From Apostichopus japonicus (taxonomy: Eukaryota; Echinodermata; Holothuroidea; Aspidochirotida; Stichopodidae), in the NCBI RefSeq assembly GCF_037975245.1, contig NC_092581.1, positions 10,299,303 through 10,363,302 on the forward strand: a stretch of DNA of 64,000 bases, read 5' to 3'. The notes under the pieces were generated by a model. It searched no databases and was not told the origin of the DNA. It worked only from the letters and a program-made list of their open reading frames with translations. How positions within the stretch are numbered: position 1 is the stretch's first letter; every line of letters starts with the position of its first letter. Below are positions 12,650-26,251 of the stretch, piece by piece. Both the position numbers and the translations under genes were made by a program.

Positions 12650-12759
12650 TAACAAAAAGAAAGAAATGAAAAAAATTAAAACAAAAATAAACAAATATAG
12701 AAAACACTTTTACAAGGCTCCAGAAATGTTTTGAAACTTTGTCAGTTATATGTGTCCAA

Positions 12760-12765
12760 AATAAA
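12760..12765 (+). terminator. Candidate poly(A) signal, copy B
   Basis: AATAAA about 110 bases after the stop, conserved in copy C. Another AATAAA lies at 12686-12691. Confidence 0.45.
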
Positions 12766-15094
12766 TTAAAATTATAAGTGTATTTCAGTTGTTCGTGTTT
12801 TTATTATATTTTATTGTTGTCTGTTTCATCAACCACTACAGGAAGAAAAGTCGTTCCAGCTATTTATTGCTTGCCGTTGATCCTTAGTCAATTCACAATG
12901 CTTCAATGCATTATTAGGAGGGGGGGATAGTTGAGAGGGTCGCGGAGGGGCCTGCCTCATGGCCGGAGGGAGATGGCAACCCGGTGGAGAAGAAAGTCGA
13001 CCAGTTCCATAGTTTTTGCTGATTTATACACACTTGTAACAACTTTCATGTAGTTCTTTCTATAGTAAACTAAGGCAACTTACATATTGTTTCATGATGT
13101 TTCCTTTTTACTTTAAATTACAATTTGATCATACTTTGCATTAACGATATTCTACTTATCATATTGTAATGATCAGTTTATTCTATTGATTTAGGGCTCA
13201 CAATATATTGAAAATAAATCATATTTCTGAACATAACTGAGGGAGGGTGGTGGCATTTTGAAGTTTATTGTTTGTTTGGTGACTTCGAATTTCAGTAATA
13301 TTAACGAAACGGTATACGCTGCTGATTAATTAGGTTGATTTCAAATTTGATCAATATTTTAATCCATTTGCTTGCTTTAATGACATCCCTGGACTCGCTG
13401 TTACTTTTAGTTTATAGGAGCGATGGGGTGTAACACATCCTTTACAACCCACACCAGAATTAAAAAAAAACAAAGTTATTAGCAGAACAGTGCGTGTAGA
13501 CCTAACTACAGGCCTAATTTATAGCCAAACTATGCCTCAGAATTAACCATTCCCTTTCTGATTTTATTCAGGCTGGGGAAGGACACTCATGTGTACCCCA
13601 TACATGTCGGCTTAAATGACCCCATGGGCGCGACCCTTTCTTTTAATAATTCTGGTCTCCGCCCCAGTTCCGGGTTAAGCCGAAAACACGCTCTTTTATG
13701 AAATTCATAACGAAAACTGATCCACATGATACAAATACTACTCTTGCTTATTTGAACTAATGCCATTTGAAGATAGCTTCATTCTATTGCCCACAAATCT
13801 GTATAGAGCTTCCAGAGACTTTTCCCACTGGTCCGCCCCCGGGGAGTTGCCCCTGGACCCAAACATGGGCCCTAAGGCTGTCCCCTGGGCCCCACGTCCT
13901 GAGAGAGCCCTTCGCCCATCCACTGCCATTTGAAAATGTTGAATGCTTCATTCTAATGCCCATAACTTTCCCATGGACCCCACCTTAAGGCGGGGCTGGG
14001 CCCCACGCCTTCAGAGGGAGCGCTTCGTCGATGTTGGGTCATTAGATCCTGAAGCACCCCCACCCCCTCCGAAGAATATACTGTCTAGCTACGCCCCTGG
14101 AATGTTACAACCCACAAATCGAATTCTGGCAACCTAGCCTAAGCCTAGTAGTACAGTGCAGCCTATCGTATAGCTTAGGCTAGTTTCGAACATGTTAGCT
14201 CCCATCTAGAAGAGATTGATTATAACCTAGCGGACAATACTAACAGACTCCAATCAGACTGAACCATCGAGGTTAGCCGAAACAAGATATCGACCGTTCC
14301 GATGCATCCGTAATGTTCTTTAAATTGTGGCTGAAATAACAAAGAAGGGTATAGAAGGGAGATGCAATTGAGAGGCAGGGGGAACGTGGAGATGAGGGAT
14401 AGTGAGATTATTTCAACCATCCAAAATTATGCCAGAAATCAAAGTTATTCGTTCTAAGAAAGTAAAAATGTAGTAAATTATAGCGCCACTCAAGTTTCTC
14501 AATAATATAGATAACTAACTGAGCAGGTTTTAACGTCCCAACTACAAATCTAAGTCAAGCTAAATGTGCAACGTGAAATTCGTGAGTAATTTCTTTTAGG
14601 TTTATTTGTCTGGTATTTACAACTATTCTCTGATCTTATGGATAAACATTCCATCTCTGCCAAATAAAAGAAGGTACACGTTTGTTGCTTTATTTAATAA
14701 GTCACTTCGGATAGATGAGCTTCATCCACTTTTCGTTTAGGCCCTCTTTTGGAAAAAGGAGGGCCTTATTTTAAGTACCTTGTAATAGGCCAATTAGCAG
14801 TGCTGTGTGAGCTATAGACTACAGTACTTACACGAAACCTGTTGAAGCGACAAAACATATTCCTGCACCTGGAACGCTTGTCAGCCTTCTCAGCCTTTCT
14901 CGATACGTCAATACCAACACATCTTGATTATAACATAACAATATCTCGATCGTCGTCAAAATTACATTCTAACAGTCGCATGCTTTAATAACCAACTGAC
15001 ACCGGATTTTCATACAGAGATCACAATAGACTGGAACATGTAGAAAGCTGCAAAATATTCTCATCACGTGCAAATGACCAGTGTCGTTCCTGAA

Positions 15095-15102
15095 TGACGT
15101 CA
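15095..15102. promoter_or_regulatory. CRE/ATF-like palindrome upstream of copy C
   Basis: TGACGTCA, the duplicate of the site before copy B, kept intact. Confidence 0.4.
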
Positions 15103-15527
15103 AGTTTGGTGACGGACATTGTGCGCTACAAATTTGAGAACGCGCGCACGCGGTATGTGTAAACACGAATGCGTGAATGACAGTACTGGTTCAAAGCAGC
15201 GATATGTTACAGCGCCTCAGCGATCACTACTAGTAACCCGTGACAGCACAAGCAACGCATTGGCACACGCAATATAATTAATCTGCGTCGAATCAACGCA
15301 ACCAGTTTAGACTACATGACATTGTGTATACTAAACCAGATACAACATCTTTGCAATACGAACGCATACTGTGATACGCGCACATCACGCAAAGTTCTCA
15401 GTACTCTATTTCGTCACACATAAAACCTTTAGTTTTGTGTACAAATAAACTTACCACGTACTATACAATCAATTCATATTGATACATACAGCGATCTAGT
15501 TGTGTTTTATCTCGAAGAGTTTTAACC

Positions 15528-18500
15528 ATGATACTGCTTATTGAACTATTAGCTTTAGTTCTTATCTTGCTTCTTGCTCTCGTTGAGGCATTTGTGATCA
15601 GCATCCGAGAAAAATGGCGAGATGGAGTCGGTGAGTGGAATGATTTTCTTCTTATTTTAACGTGAGATTATAGGTAACGTGGTTCAACCTTTGTCAGTGT
15701 TTTAAGTGTTTTAACTCCAGAGAATGTCCTCGTTGCGATGGTAGGTCTTATTGAAATATTAAGAATGGGACATCAATATTGCACCAGAGTTACATGAATT
15801 GAAATATAATAAACATGAATGAAGCTAGACTAGGACAACAATCACTAAACAAATATGAAGCACTCAAGAGTGGATGGCGGCTAGAGAAGAGGGTGGTGGG
15901 AGTGGGGGTGGTGGGAGTGGGGATGGGGTGGAGATGGAGGGAGCGGTGGCATTGATGCTCCTAGACCATCTTGTAAGCAACCTTATACATGCACCATCTA
16001 GCTGAATGGTATAAATAAAGTACCCTTCCCCTGCACACACATTATTTATATAGGTCTAGGTGATACTTAATTTGGATAAATTTATTGCTCTCAGATTTTC
16101 ATGAATCGTGCATACCTAAATTAATCGTAAGCAAATTCAAAATATAACTACATGAGCGTGTTATCGAAGCATAAATACCTCTATCTTTCATTAATAAAAG
16201 GCAACGACTTCGGGAAGACTAAGAAGAGGTGTGCGAAGAGACTGATCAGAGAGATCCGAGGAAGTCAGTTTATATTGAATTATTTCGTTCTCTTTTCATA
16301 TATATTGTTTTACAAAAGTATATTGACGATGTATAGGTTTTATGTATGGTGTTGGCATTATATACTAGTACTATATACTGTGGAAATAATTGCAGCAGCC
16401 AAAAATAAATATTATGTCAGTACTTGACGGACACGTCATAGTGTGTATTATTACAATAAGTGAATGAGGGATGTCAAACCCCCTTCCAATTCTCACAATC
16501 TAACATATTAATTATGTAAATTATAGTACCAAACTGATGTTATTGCACACTATTTACAAGCTCAATATTTATCTTTCTGTTAAAAGTGGAGACTCATGCC
16601 CGACAAAGAAAACATATTCTTCGTTATCTGAAGAAGATCAGAATCAACAAGATGAATAGCACAACATCTCAAGTAGAAGATCTTCCTGAAATCCTGGTAA
16701 ATTATAAAAGTCTTTAGTCCCGATATATATATAGCAAACTAACACTAACAGTTAACCTAAGAATGAAATAAATTAATGCTAGCGCCCTCACTTTTCGATA
16801 TGATCAATAACTTATCAATGATCATTGGATTATAAAGTCGATTTTTTACATTTTTTAATATGGATTTTCTATGTATTTTACAGGACCAGTTTGCCGCAAG
16901 GAAAGTCCTCATCGGTCTCTTTCATCTCCCACCCATTGACCTTGGATTGACCTTGACCACGTGAGTTCCTTTCTAATTTTCAGTCTCTTTATTTCTAAAA
17001 CTCACACTCTAGAACATTCATGTTGTAAAATAAATTGCTTATAGGATATGTATGGTTAATCACATGTTTTATTTATATCTAGCGATATACTGACAACCGG
17101 AAAGGAACTCGTTCTTAACAGACCACCGGTCGGTTTACCACACCGTCGAGTTGATGTTACTGGTGAGTCTTTATACACATAAGTAATATTGTTCAACGAA
17201 ACGTGCCTTCATTTAAGCTTTTGACAAGTATTAAAGTTTATTTCAAATAATGAACATAAAATGTTTAAAATATCACATAAGCTTTGTATAACCTATTAAT
17301 ACACTAAAAACACGACAGATTGATTCATTAATTAAAAAATTATCGACAGAAACTTTGACATCCAGATGTGGTTAATGACGTCACCATTTCTCTTCACAGC
17401 TGCTCTTGACCTTGCTCGGTTCTTGGATACTATGATGGCTGCCAGGAAAGTACTTCAAGATCTGAAAGAACCCAAGGCTATCCATCTTGACACAAGAGAA
17501 AACCTTCTCTTTAAGGTGAGGGCGGTGGCTGAGTTTACCTGCAGTTTACAATGGATATGATGTTGTGATGCCGAATATTATACCTGAAACTAAAATATTG
17601 ACGTAAAATGACAAATTATAATTTTTTCTGCTTTTGCAGGTCGCTGATGAAACAATTTTTGTGGACAGCGAAGAACAACTGGTAGAGAGAAGGGATGCAG
17701 CTGCTAACAGGTAAGAAGAAAATATTGTAATCAGCACTAACAGGTAAGGAGAAAATATTGTAATCAACAATCATATGTTAACATCCTAGCTCAAATGTGA
17801 TGAACTTATTGAAACTTTGTCTAATACAGCGTTTAGATTATTTCTTTCTATAATTGCTGAATTTGTTAAAATTCCGTTCCTTTTCCAGGAATGAAATTAC
17901 GTCAGTGATGCTATACCGCCCTCATTCCCTATTTGGCTTGACTCTTGACGTCTCAGGTGAGCTACTTAACCTAGAACAGTGTACTCTTTACAAGTAGATG
18001 AAATATCACCATAACCTAGTCTATATTTAGGCCAGGAAAGCAGAGGCATATTAGCCCTGAATTATTGTGTTGAAGTTGGTCTTGTAATTAACAGATTAAC
18101 TGCTGAAGCTATTTATTAGCAAAGAGTGGACAACCGACTTCATATCCGTATTAAATGCACGCCTCTTATGATATATCACTAGAACTTATGTAGAACTAGA
18201 AGTTATGTACTTTTAGTTATGAAATGCAGCCATCGGCTGAATGCTAATGTTAATCACATTAATTATAATAAAGAATAGTTTTGAATAAATTAGGAGTAAA
18301 CATTACGAAATTTGTGATGATTAATTGGATGCCATTAATGCAAAGAAGATTACATGAATTGTAGGAGTGTTTATATAATAAGAGCATGCGTACGTCACTT
18401 CACCATTATCCAGTCATGACGTCTTGCCTTCTCTTTTCAACAGCTGCTTGTGACGTTGCCCGGGCATTCGATATCATGATTGCTGCCCTCTATTTCTGTC

Positions 18501-21500
18501 TTCAATACCAGACACCCTCGGACCAGACCATCCCCCTAGTTCACTTTGGATACTTTGGTGATCTTAAACAGGTAAACCTTTTCTTCGATCTTAAATTATC
18601 GTTAAAAGATTTTGTTTGACGAAGATAATAACGTCAGTTGTGCTCAATGTCATATCTTGTTACGTTGGACTTCAATTTTCATACGTTTTAAAGTACTTAA
18701 ATTTATGTCTGCTTCTTAGGTTCTCGTTGATGAAACAATTTTTGTGGACAACGAAAAAGGACTTGTAGAGACTCCTATTCCATCTACAGCAAGGTAAGTA
18801 CACGGATGGGCATAGAATTGAAACAACACCACTCATTAAATTGGAAAATATTCAAGTATTCTATTAATTTTTCACTTGCACGTAATGCTTAAGTTCGTGA
18901 ACAGGAGTAATTGATGGTAATGTTAAAATTATAGGATCAAAATGATCATGATTTGGAGAAAACTTTAATCATTGCATTATTATCTAAGTACTTTCTTTGT
19001 CGCTTCACTCCTTGGGTATACTTTTTGCTTTAAACACAGGGATTGTTCTACATCAGGAAAAGAAGTTGTGCTTTATCGACCTCGATTCTTCGATGGGTTG
19101 ACCCTTGACCTCACAGGTGAGATAATGGGCAGTCTCGCAGTTTATCATATACTTTCCTACGCATCTTTCTTATAATTTTGACATCATCAACGTTTAATAA
19201 AAGTGTAAGAAATCGAAGAAAGCAGACGGATTAGAATTTTACTTTTAATTAACAGGTCAAATATTTTGGGAGTATTATTTAGTTTATTAAATTATTTAAT
19301 TTTGGCGTCACTTCTTTTTCAACAGTTGCTTGTGACGTTGCCCGGATTTGCCAAACCATCTCTGCTGTCCCGATTTACATGGATTACCGCAGGATTACTG
19401 AACTAAGCATCCCTGCAGAGTTCTTTAAAGTTATTGGTGCTCAAACACAGGTAGGGATGTCCAGGCGCGTAGGCAAGGGGGGGGGGGGGGCGAAGGGGGC
19501 AGCCGCCCCCCCCTTGAGCATATTTTTAATTTAAAAAAATTTTTTTTTATATGATATCGCTAGTATTTTCAAAAGAGAAAATGCTAAGATACAACTGACA
19601 AGGCCTGGAAAGTGCCATTTCCAGCGATCTGGGAGGCATTTACAGCCAAAATTTTCTTGTACGCTTCGCGCCAATCACGGTGGCGCTACGCTTAGATAGT
19701 TTGCAATGCCGAATCTACCGTTTCACCCCTCCCTTGGCAAATTCCTGGCTACGCGCCTGGGGATGTCATAGCATTTTAAGGGATAAAAGTCAAATTTAAA
19801 AGCTAACATTAATTTCTTATTTATTTACGATTTTTACATGTTGCAGTGGTAATGTTACGTATGAAAAAATCGTTATTTAACTGTTTGAGTTTAACTTTCA
19901 CAATACATCTAAAGTAAGTTTTAAGCAAATCGTTATTTTTAAATATTTTCTCATTTGATGACAGATTGTCGCTGATGAAACAGTTATCGTGGACAGCGAA
20001 GAACAATCTAGTTTAAACACCACCGCAGTCAGTGAGAGGTAAGTAAAATGAGTAATACAAACTAACTTGTGTAGGTAGAGGTTCAAAGGTAGTATCGAAA
20101 ACAGTTAAAGGAAGATAAACGAGGGATTCACTCCCAGCCCCCCCCCCACTCAACCCAACCCAACCCCACCACTCTCTTCCTATTATCATATATTTCATTA
20201 AAGGTTTATCGACACACGAATAATTTTGCCAGCGTACTAAATAGAACCCAATTTAATATTACTGCGTGACGTCAGTGACTGAATTATTTATGGCATTTAT
20301 AAGTAAGTAAACGGATGGGCATAGAATGAAACAAAACCACTCATTAAATTGGAAAATATTCAAGTATTCTATATATATATATGACACTTGCTTAATTTCG
20401 TGAACAGGAGTAATTGCTGGTAATGTTAAATTATAAGATCAAAAATTATCACAAAAAGATTTGGAAAAAAAAACTTATTAATCATTGCATTATTATCTAA
20501 GTACTTTCTTTGCTGCTTCACTCTTTGGGTATAATTTTTGTTTTAATCACAGGGATTGTTCTACAAAAGGAAAAGAAGTTGTGCTTTATCGACCTCGATT
20601 CTTTAATGAGTTGACCCTTGACCTCACAGGTGAGATAATAGGCAGTCTCGCAGATTATATATACTTTCCTTCGCATCTTTCGTATAATTTTGACATCATC
20701 AACGTTTAATAAAAGTGTAAGAAATGGAAGAAAGCAGACGGATTAGAATTTTACTTTTAATTAAACATGTCAAATATTTTGGGAGTATTATTTTGATGTC
20801 ACTTCTTTTCAACAGTTGCTTGTGACGTTGCCCGGATGTGCCAAACCATCTCTGCCGCCCCGATTTACATGGATTACCGAAGGATTACTGAACTAAGCAT
20901 CCCTATTGGTGCTCAAACACAGGTTAGGATGAAATAGCATTTTAAGAGATAAAAGTCGAATTTAATAGCTAACATTAATTTCTTACTAATTTACGATTTT
21001 TACATGTTGCAGTTGTAATGTTACGTATGTAAAAATCGTGTGAGTTTAACTTTCACAATACATCTAAAGAATGTTTAAAGAAAATCGTTATTTTTAAATA
21101 TTTTCTCATTTAACGACAGATTGTCGCTGATGAAACAGTTATCGTGGACAGCGAAGAACAATCTAGTTTAAACACCACCGCAGTCAGTGAGAGGTAAGTA
21201 AAATGAGTAATACAAACTAGATTGTGTAGGTAGTGGTTCAAAGGTAGTATCGAAAACAGTTCAAGGAAGATAAACGAGGGATTCACTCCCCCCGACCCCG
21301 CCCCCCACCAAACCACACTCAACCCCACCCCTCTCTCCCTATTATCATATATTTCATTAAAGGTTTATCGACACACGAATAATTTTGCCAGTGTACTAAA
21401 TGGAACCCAATTTAATATTACTGCGTGACGTCATGAGTGACTGAATTATTTATGGCATATATATATAAGTAAGTAAACGGATGGGCATAGAATTGAAACA

Positions 21501-24500
21501 AAACCACTCATTAAATTGGAAAATATTCAAGTATTCTTTAAATATGACACTTTTTTAATTTCGTGAACAGGAATAATTGCTGATATAATTGCTGATAATG
21601 TTAAATTATAGGATCAAATATTACCATAAACATTATTTAGAAAGAAAAAACTTGTTTAATCATTGCATTATCATTGCATTTTCTTTGTTGCTTTAATTTT
21701 GTTATAATTTTTGTTTCAAACACAGGGATTGTTTTACAACAGGAAAAGAAGTTGTGCTTTATCGACCTCGATTCTTCCATGGGTTGACCCTTGACTTCAC
21801 AGGTGAGATACTATGAAGTCTCGCAGTTTATCATATCAATTATTTTGCTTCGCATCTCACTTAATGTTGAAATCATCAACGTTTAATAAAAGTATACAAA
21901 TCGAAGAAAGCAGACGGATTAGTTAAGAGATGTTTACTTTTAATTAACATGTCAAATATTTTGGGAGTATTATTTAGCATTAATTTTGGTGTCACTTCTT
22001 TTCAACAGTTGCTTGTGACGTTGCCCGGATGTGCCAAGCCATCTCTGCTGCCCCGATTTACATGGATTACCGCAGGATTACTGAACTAAGCATCCCTGCA
22101 GAGTTGTTTAAAGTTATTGGTGCTCAAACACAGGTTAGGATATAATAGCATTTTAAGAGATGAAAGTCAAATTTAATAGCTAACATGAAGCAAAAGTTTT
22201 TTTGTTATTTATATACGATTTTTACACGTTGCAGTGGTCATGTTACTTAACTGTTTCAGTTAAATTTCACAATAAATCTAAAGTATATTTTAAGCAAATC
22301 GTTTATTTTTAAATATTTTCTCATTTGATGACAGATTGTCGCTGATGAAACAGTTATTGTGGACAGCGAAGAACAATCTAGTTTAAACACCACCGCAGTC
22401 AGTGAGGGGTAAGTAAAATGATTAATTCAAAATACATTGTGTAGGCAGTGGTTCAAAGGTAGTAGCGTTAACAGTCAAAGGAAGATAAGCGAGGAATTCA
22501 CCCCCAACCCCACCCATGCCCACCCCTCTCTCCCTATTATTAAATTTTTCATTAAAGGGTTATCGACACACGAATATTTTTTGCCAGCGTACTCAATGAG
22601 GACCCAATTATATATTATGCGTAACGTCAGTGACTGGATTATTTATGGATTATATTATAATCATTTACAGCTGTAAACAACAACAGAATGACGTCATAAG
22701 TCTGAGCACATCCCAAGTAAACGATGATGAGAAAGGAGAAACTGAACATTCTCACGGTAAGATGAAATATCTATGTTTGGCTAGATTAAGATTGGTATTG
22801 TGTGTGGTATGGTATTATATGGTATGGTGTAATATTGTACGGTATGGTAAGATATGATATGATATGAGGTGGTATGGTATGGTGTAATATGGTACTATGT
22901 GTTGTGGTTTACTGTGGTGTGGTATGGTATTATGTGGTATGGTATGTATAGATGGTACGGTTTGGTAAGATATGATATGATGTGATATGGTATGGTGTAT
23001 TTTGGTATGGTGTCGTGTGGTTTAGTGTGGTGTAATTTAGTGTGGTGTGGTTTAGTGTGGTATATGGTATGGTATTATGTGGTATATGGTATGGCATGTT
23101 TAGATGGTACGGTATGGTAAGATATGATATGATATGATGTGGTATGGTATGGTATGGTGTAATATGGTACTATGTGTTGTGGTTTACTATGGTGTGGTAT
23201 GGTGTGGTATGGTATGTATTAATGGTACGGTTTGGTAAGATATGATATGATATGATGTGGTATGGTACAGTGTAATATGATACGATGTGGTGTGGTATGG
23301 TGTGGTATGGTATTATGTGGTATGGTATGTATAGATGGTACGGTTTGGTAAGATATGATATGATGTGATATGGTATGGTAAGGTGTAATTTGGTATGGTG
23401 TGGTGTGGTTTAGTGTGGTGTAGTTTAGTGTGGTGTGGTTTAGTGTGGTATGGTATGGTATTATGTGGTATGGTATGGCATGTTTAGATGGTACGGTATG
23501 GTAAGATATGATATGATGTGGTATGGTACGGTGTAATATGATACGATGTGGTGTGGTTTAGTGTAGTATGGTATTATATGGTATGGTATGTATAGGCGGT
23601 ACGGTATGGTAAGATATGGTATGATATGATGTGGTATGGTATGGTGTGGTGTAATTTGGTATGGTGTGGTGTGGTTTAGTGTGGTGTAGTTTAGTGTGGT
23701 GTGGTTTAGTGTGGTATGGTATGGTATTATGTGGTATGGTATGGCATGTTTAGATGATACGGTATGGTAAGATATGATATGAAGTGGTATGGTACGGTGT
23801 AATATGATACGATGTGGTGTGGTTTAGTGTAGTATGGTATTATATGGTATTGTATGTATAGGCGGTACGGTATGGTAAGATATGGTATGATATGATGTGA
23901 TATGGTATGGTATGGTGTAATTTGGTATGGTGTGGTGTGGTTTAGTGTGGTGTAGTTTAGTGTGGTGTGGTTTAGTGTGGTATGGTATGGTATTATGGGG
24001 TATGGTTTGGCATGTTTAGATGGTACGGTATGGTAAGATATGATATGATGTGGTATGGTACGGTGTAATATGATACGATGTGGTGTGGTTTAGTGTAGTA
24101 TGGTATTATATGGTATGGTATGTATAGGCGGTACGGTATGGTAAGATATGGTATGATATGATGTGGTATGGTATGGTGTGGTATGGTATGATTTGGTGTG
24201 GAGTGATGCGTGGGTTGATGGGTGGGAGTCATGAGGTTTCCTTGTAAAGCTAGCAAATTGCATGTAGATATCAGATTTACAGAATAGGTCATTAAAATTA
24301 TTTTAATTTCTTAGGATAGAAGTAAAACATAGTTAGAGTTTTATTTTCACACATTCTGAAAGTTTAAAAGCCTCTTACAATACCTATTAACAAGTTACTA
24401 TAGGTGACATTAATATCTTATCATTTCATTCTAATGGTGAGAGAAGGGGATTTGGGTCAAATTTAGCCCAAGCTTTCTAGTGACAGAGCATGCGGGGTAT

Positions 24501-26251
24501 ATGATGACATCACATTCGAGTTCAGGGCCTCGAACATTTAACTGACCGACAGGCCAAGATTTTCTTGCTTCTTTGAATGTTAACAATATGTTAAATTTTC
24601 ACAACAGCTTTTCTCTACGACGACGATTTTGTGGAACTGCAACCCCCTGTTCCAACCAGACCAAGAGAACTGGTCAAGTGGGTGGTGCCAAGTGACGTAA
24701 CCGACAATGGGCTGGATTTAGATGAGGTACAAAACATGCAAATAGCAAGTACAATTGTTTTGATGTTTTCCATTATGTTAATTTGTTGACCATGATATTT
24801 CTATTGCCAATTCCAAGCATGGGCGTCAACAGGTGGGGGACGGGGAGGACATGTCCCCCCCCACTTTCAAAAGTGGAGGGGATATCATATCATATGTCCC
24901 ACCCACTTTTCAGAGCAGTTATTAAAAAAAATCACATGCATATGCGCGATTTTCTATCACAATTGCTGAGCTGATTCAAGTAGAATCTAACTTAAGAATC
25001 ATTATCAATAAATTGCACTGGAAATTAGAACAGTGCTTGGCCCTTTATCCCCTTCCTCCGATATTCACACTCCCCGCTTCGTCCGAGACCTCTGATAAAA
25101 GTTTGTGCGATGTTTGAACGATGTTTTAGAGTGTTTTGTGGAAGCACCCCTTCTCGCCAGAAATGGAATTCCCCTTGCCCTACACTGTGAATCAGAGAAA
25201 ACAACGACGCATTTCAACTTGAAAACAAGGCGAAGACCCCACCAGGAAGGTAATATCATATATTTTAGGCCCTACAGACAGTATTCTGCCTGTATGCAGG
25301 ATATTATATGATACCAAACTACCGAAAATATTTCGTTTGAGATGGACGCTGTGTATTTCGTCTCCCTTGGTGTCAGAACGGCATCTTTCTACCAGTACTT
25401 TCTGTCGGAATTTAGTTTTGTGAGACAAAATTTCTCCTCACAGATCTGGTTCTGATGTAACTAAAAACGACTCGGGAAGGCCGTCTCCTGCGATCTAGGG
25501 GGTCTTATGTACCCACAATTTTCTGGTACGCTACGCGCCAACCAATGGTGGCGCTCCGCTTAGATAGTATAGTGTCCCCCTCACTTTCTGAAACCTGCTG
25601 ACGCCCATGATTCCAAGTATAGCATAACATAACATACTTGAGAATGTTATCAATGCAACAAACCTCTGTGTTGTTTATGTTCACAGGTTGAAAGCTGGGA
25701 AGTCAGCGATATGTTTGCTACTAACGAGGCTAACTTCGGCTACAAATCAACCTTTGACGAGACCATGTCTGAGTACACGTGAGTTGTTCTAAAACTTTCA
25801 TAAAACCATCAACGGGAGAACCATTTTGTTACGTTCGCAAAGGAAAACAGCCCTTTGCCAAAGTATTAGCTAAATTTGGCTGCCTGCTTCGTTTCATTGC
25901 ATTCAAAATAATATGCAAATCATGATTTTATCAAATTCCTTAAAATGATGTTAAAAGTTAAAAACAAGATCAAATAGCGTGGAACAATCATATAGCTCAT
26001 CTACGATATGTGTATTCCTCTCATGTTCTGTCTCCATATTATATTTTAATGTTTTGTGCCTTGTCTCTCTCAGGACATTACTGGTGGTAGAAGATACAAC
26101 AGATTATGTACTCAGAAGGGAAAGAGCATGTCGTCTAGCTGATGAAATCGAAGCTAAAAAGAGGGCTGATCAAGCCATCCAGGCAAAACAACCCAAAAAG
26201 CGCAAAAAGAAGGCCCGACGTCGTTCAAGAAAATCAGAATGTCCATATTAA
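15528..26251 (+). CDS. Copy C: membrane-anchored five-repeat LsmAD protein
   Basis: Predicted 724 residues, a close paralog of copy B. Exons: 15528-15630, 16201-16263, 16587-16696, 16884-16960, 17083-17162, 17400-17515, 17640-17710, 17889-17956, 18444-18571, 18720-18793, 19040-19116, 19326-19450, 19965-20038, 20553-20629, 20816-20922, 21120-21193, 21726-21802, 22009-22133, 22335-22408, 22671-22756, 24608-24726, 25687-25778, 26074-26251. Exon lengths equal those of B except exon 7, which lacks one codon (acceptor CAG directly before GTCGCTGAT). Anchor, five repeats, acidic linker, LsmAD and basic tail are all intact, with no stops or frameshifts. Oddities: the exon-2 donor is GTCAGT rather than GTAAGT, and the exon-19/20 junction codon is Gly instead of Ser. 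Two MITEs sit in its introns. Open frames in both copies indicate selection, so this is unlikely to be a pseudogene. Confidence 0.85.
17083..22408 (+). repeat. Five three-exon modules of copy C (R1-R5)
   Basis: Same module order and phases as copy B. R4 (exons 14-16) has the same 18-nt loss (IPIGAQTQ instead of IPAEFFKVIGAQTQ). Module multiplication therefore came before the whole-gene duplication. R3 carries a MITE in the intron after its middle exon. C-rich intron tracts recur near 20130-20175, 21285-21335 and 22500-22530. Confidence 0.85.
19462..19759 (-). mobile_element. hAT-type MITE in intron 12 of copy C
   Basis: 298 bp with ends CAGGCGCGTAGGCA and TGGCTACGCGCCTG. The 8-bp target duplication is GGGATGTC (19454-19461, 19760-19767), lying 4 bases after the exon-12 donor. 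The sister copy B intron is empty. The interior GTACGCTTCGCGCCAA is the reverse complement of the family motif. Confidence 0.9.
22795..24205. repeat. GT-rich TATGG-type satellite in intron 20 of copy C
   Basis: 1.4-kb homolog of the 0.6-kb array in copy B, with longer composite units that add GTGTGGTTTAGTGTGG blocks and AGATGGTACGG variants. GGTAAGATATG recurs in most units. The opposite strand gives low-complexity ORFs that are not genes. Confidence 0.9.
24818..25609 (-). mobile_element. hAT-type MITE in intron 21 of copy C
   Basis: 792 bp with ends CATGGGCGTCAACAGG and CCTGCTGACGCCCATG (one mismatch). The target duplication ATTCCAAG is perfect (24810-24817, 25610-25617). Copies A and B lack it. 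The interior has the family motif in reverse (GGTACGCTACGCGCCAACC). No transposase frame. Confidence 0.9.

Larger units (their letters stand above)
12650..15527. other. Spacer between copies B and C
   Basis: No coding gene seen. It is homologous to the A-B spacer except for extra sequence from about 13640 to 14535. The first part of that extra block (to about 13757) also occurs after copy C (26590-26730), so copy A lost it. The section about 13760-14100 has GC-rich near-repeats and ends in CTACGCCCCTGG, like a damaged MITE end; I could not define its other end. 14536-15527 matches the presumed promoter of copy B. Confidence 0.65.
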
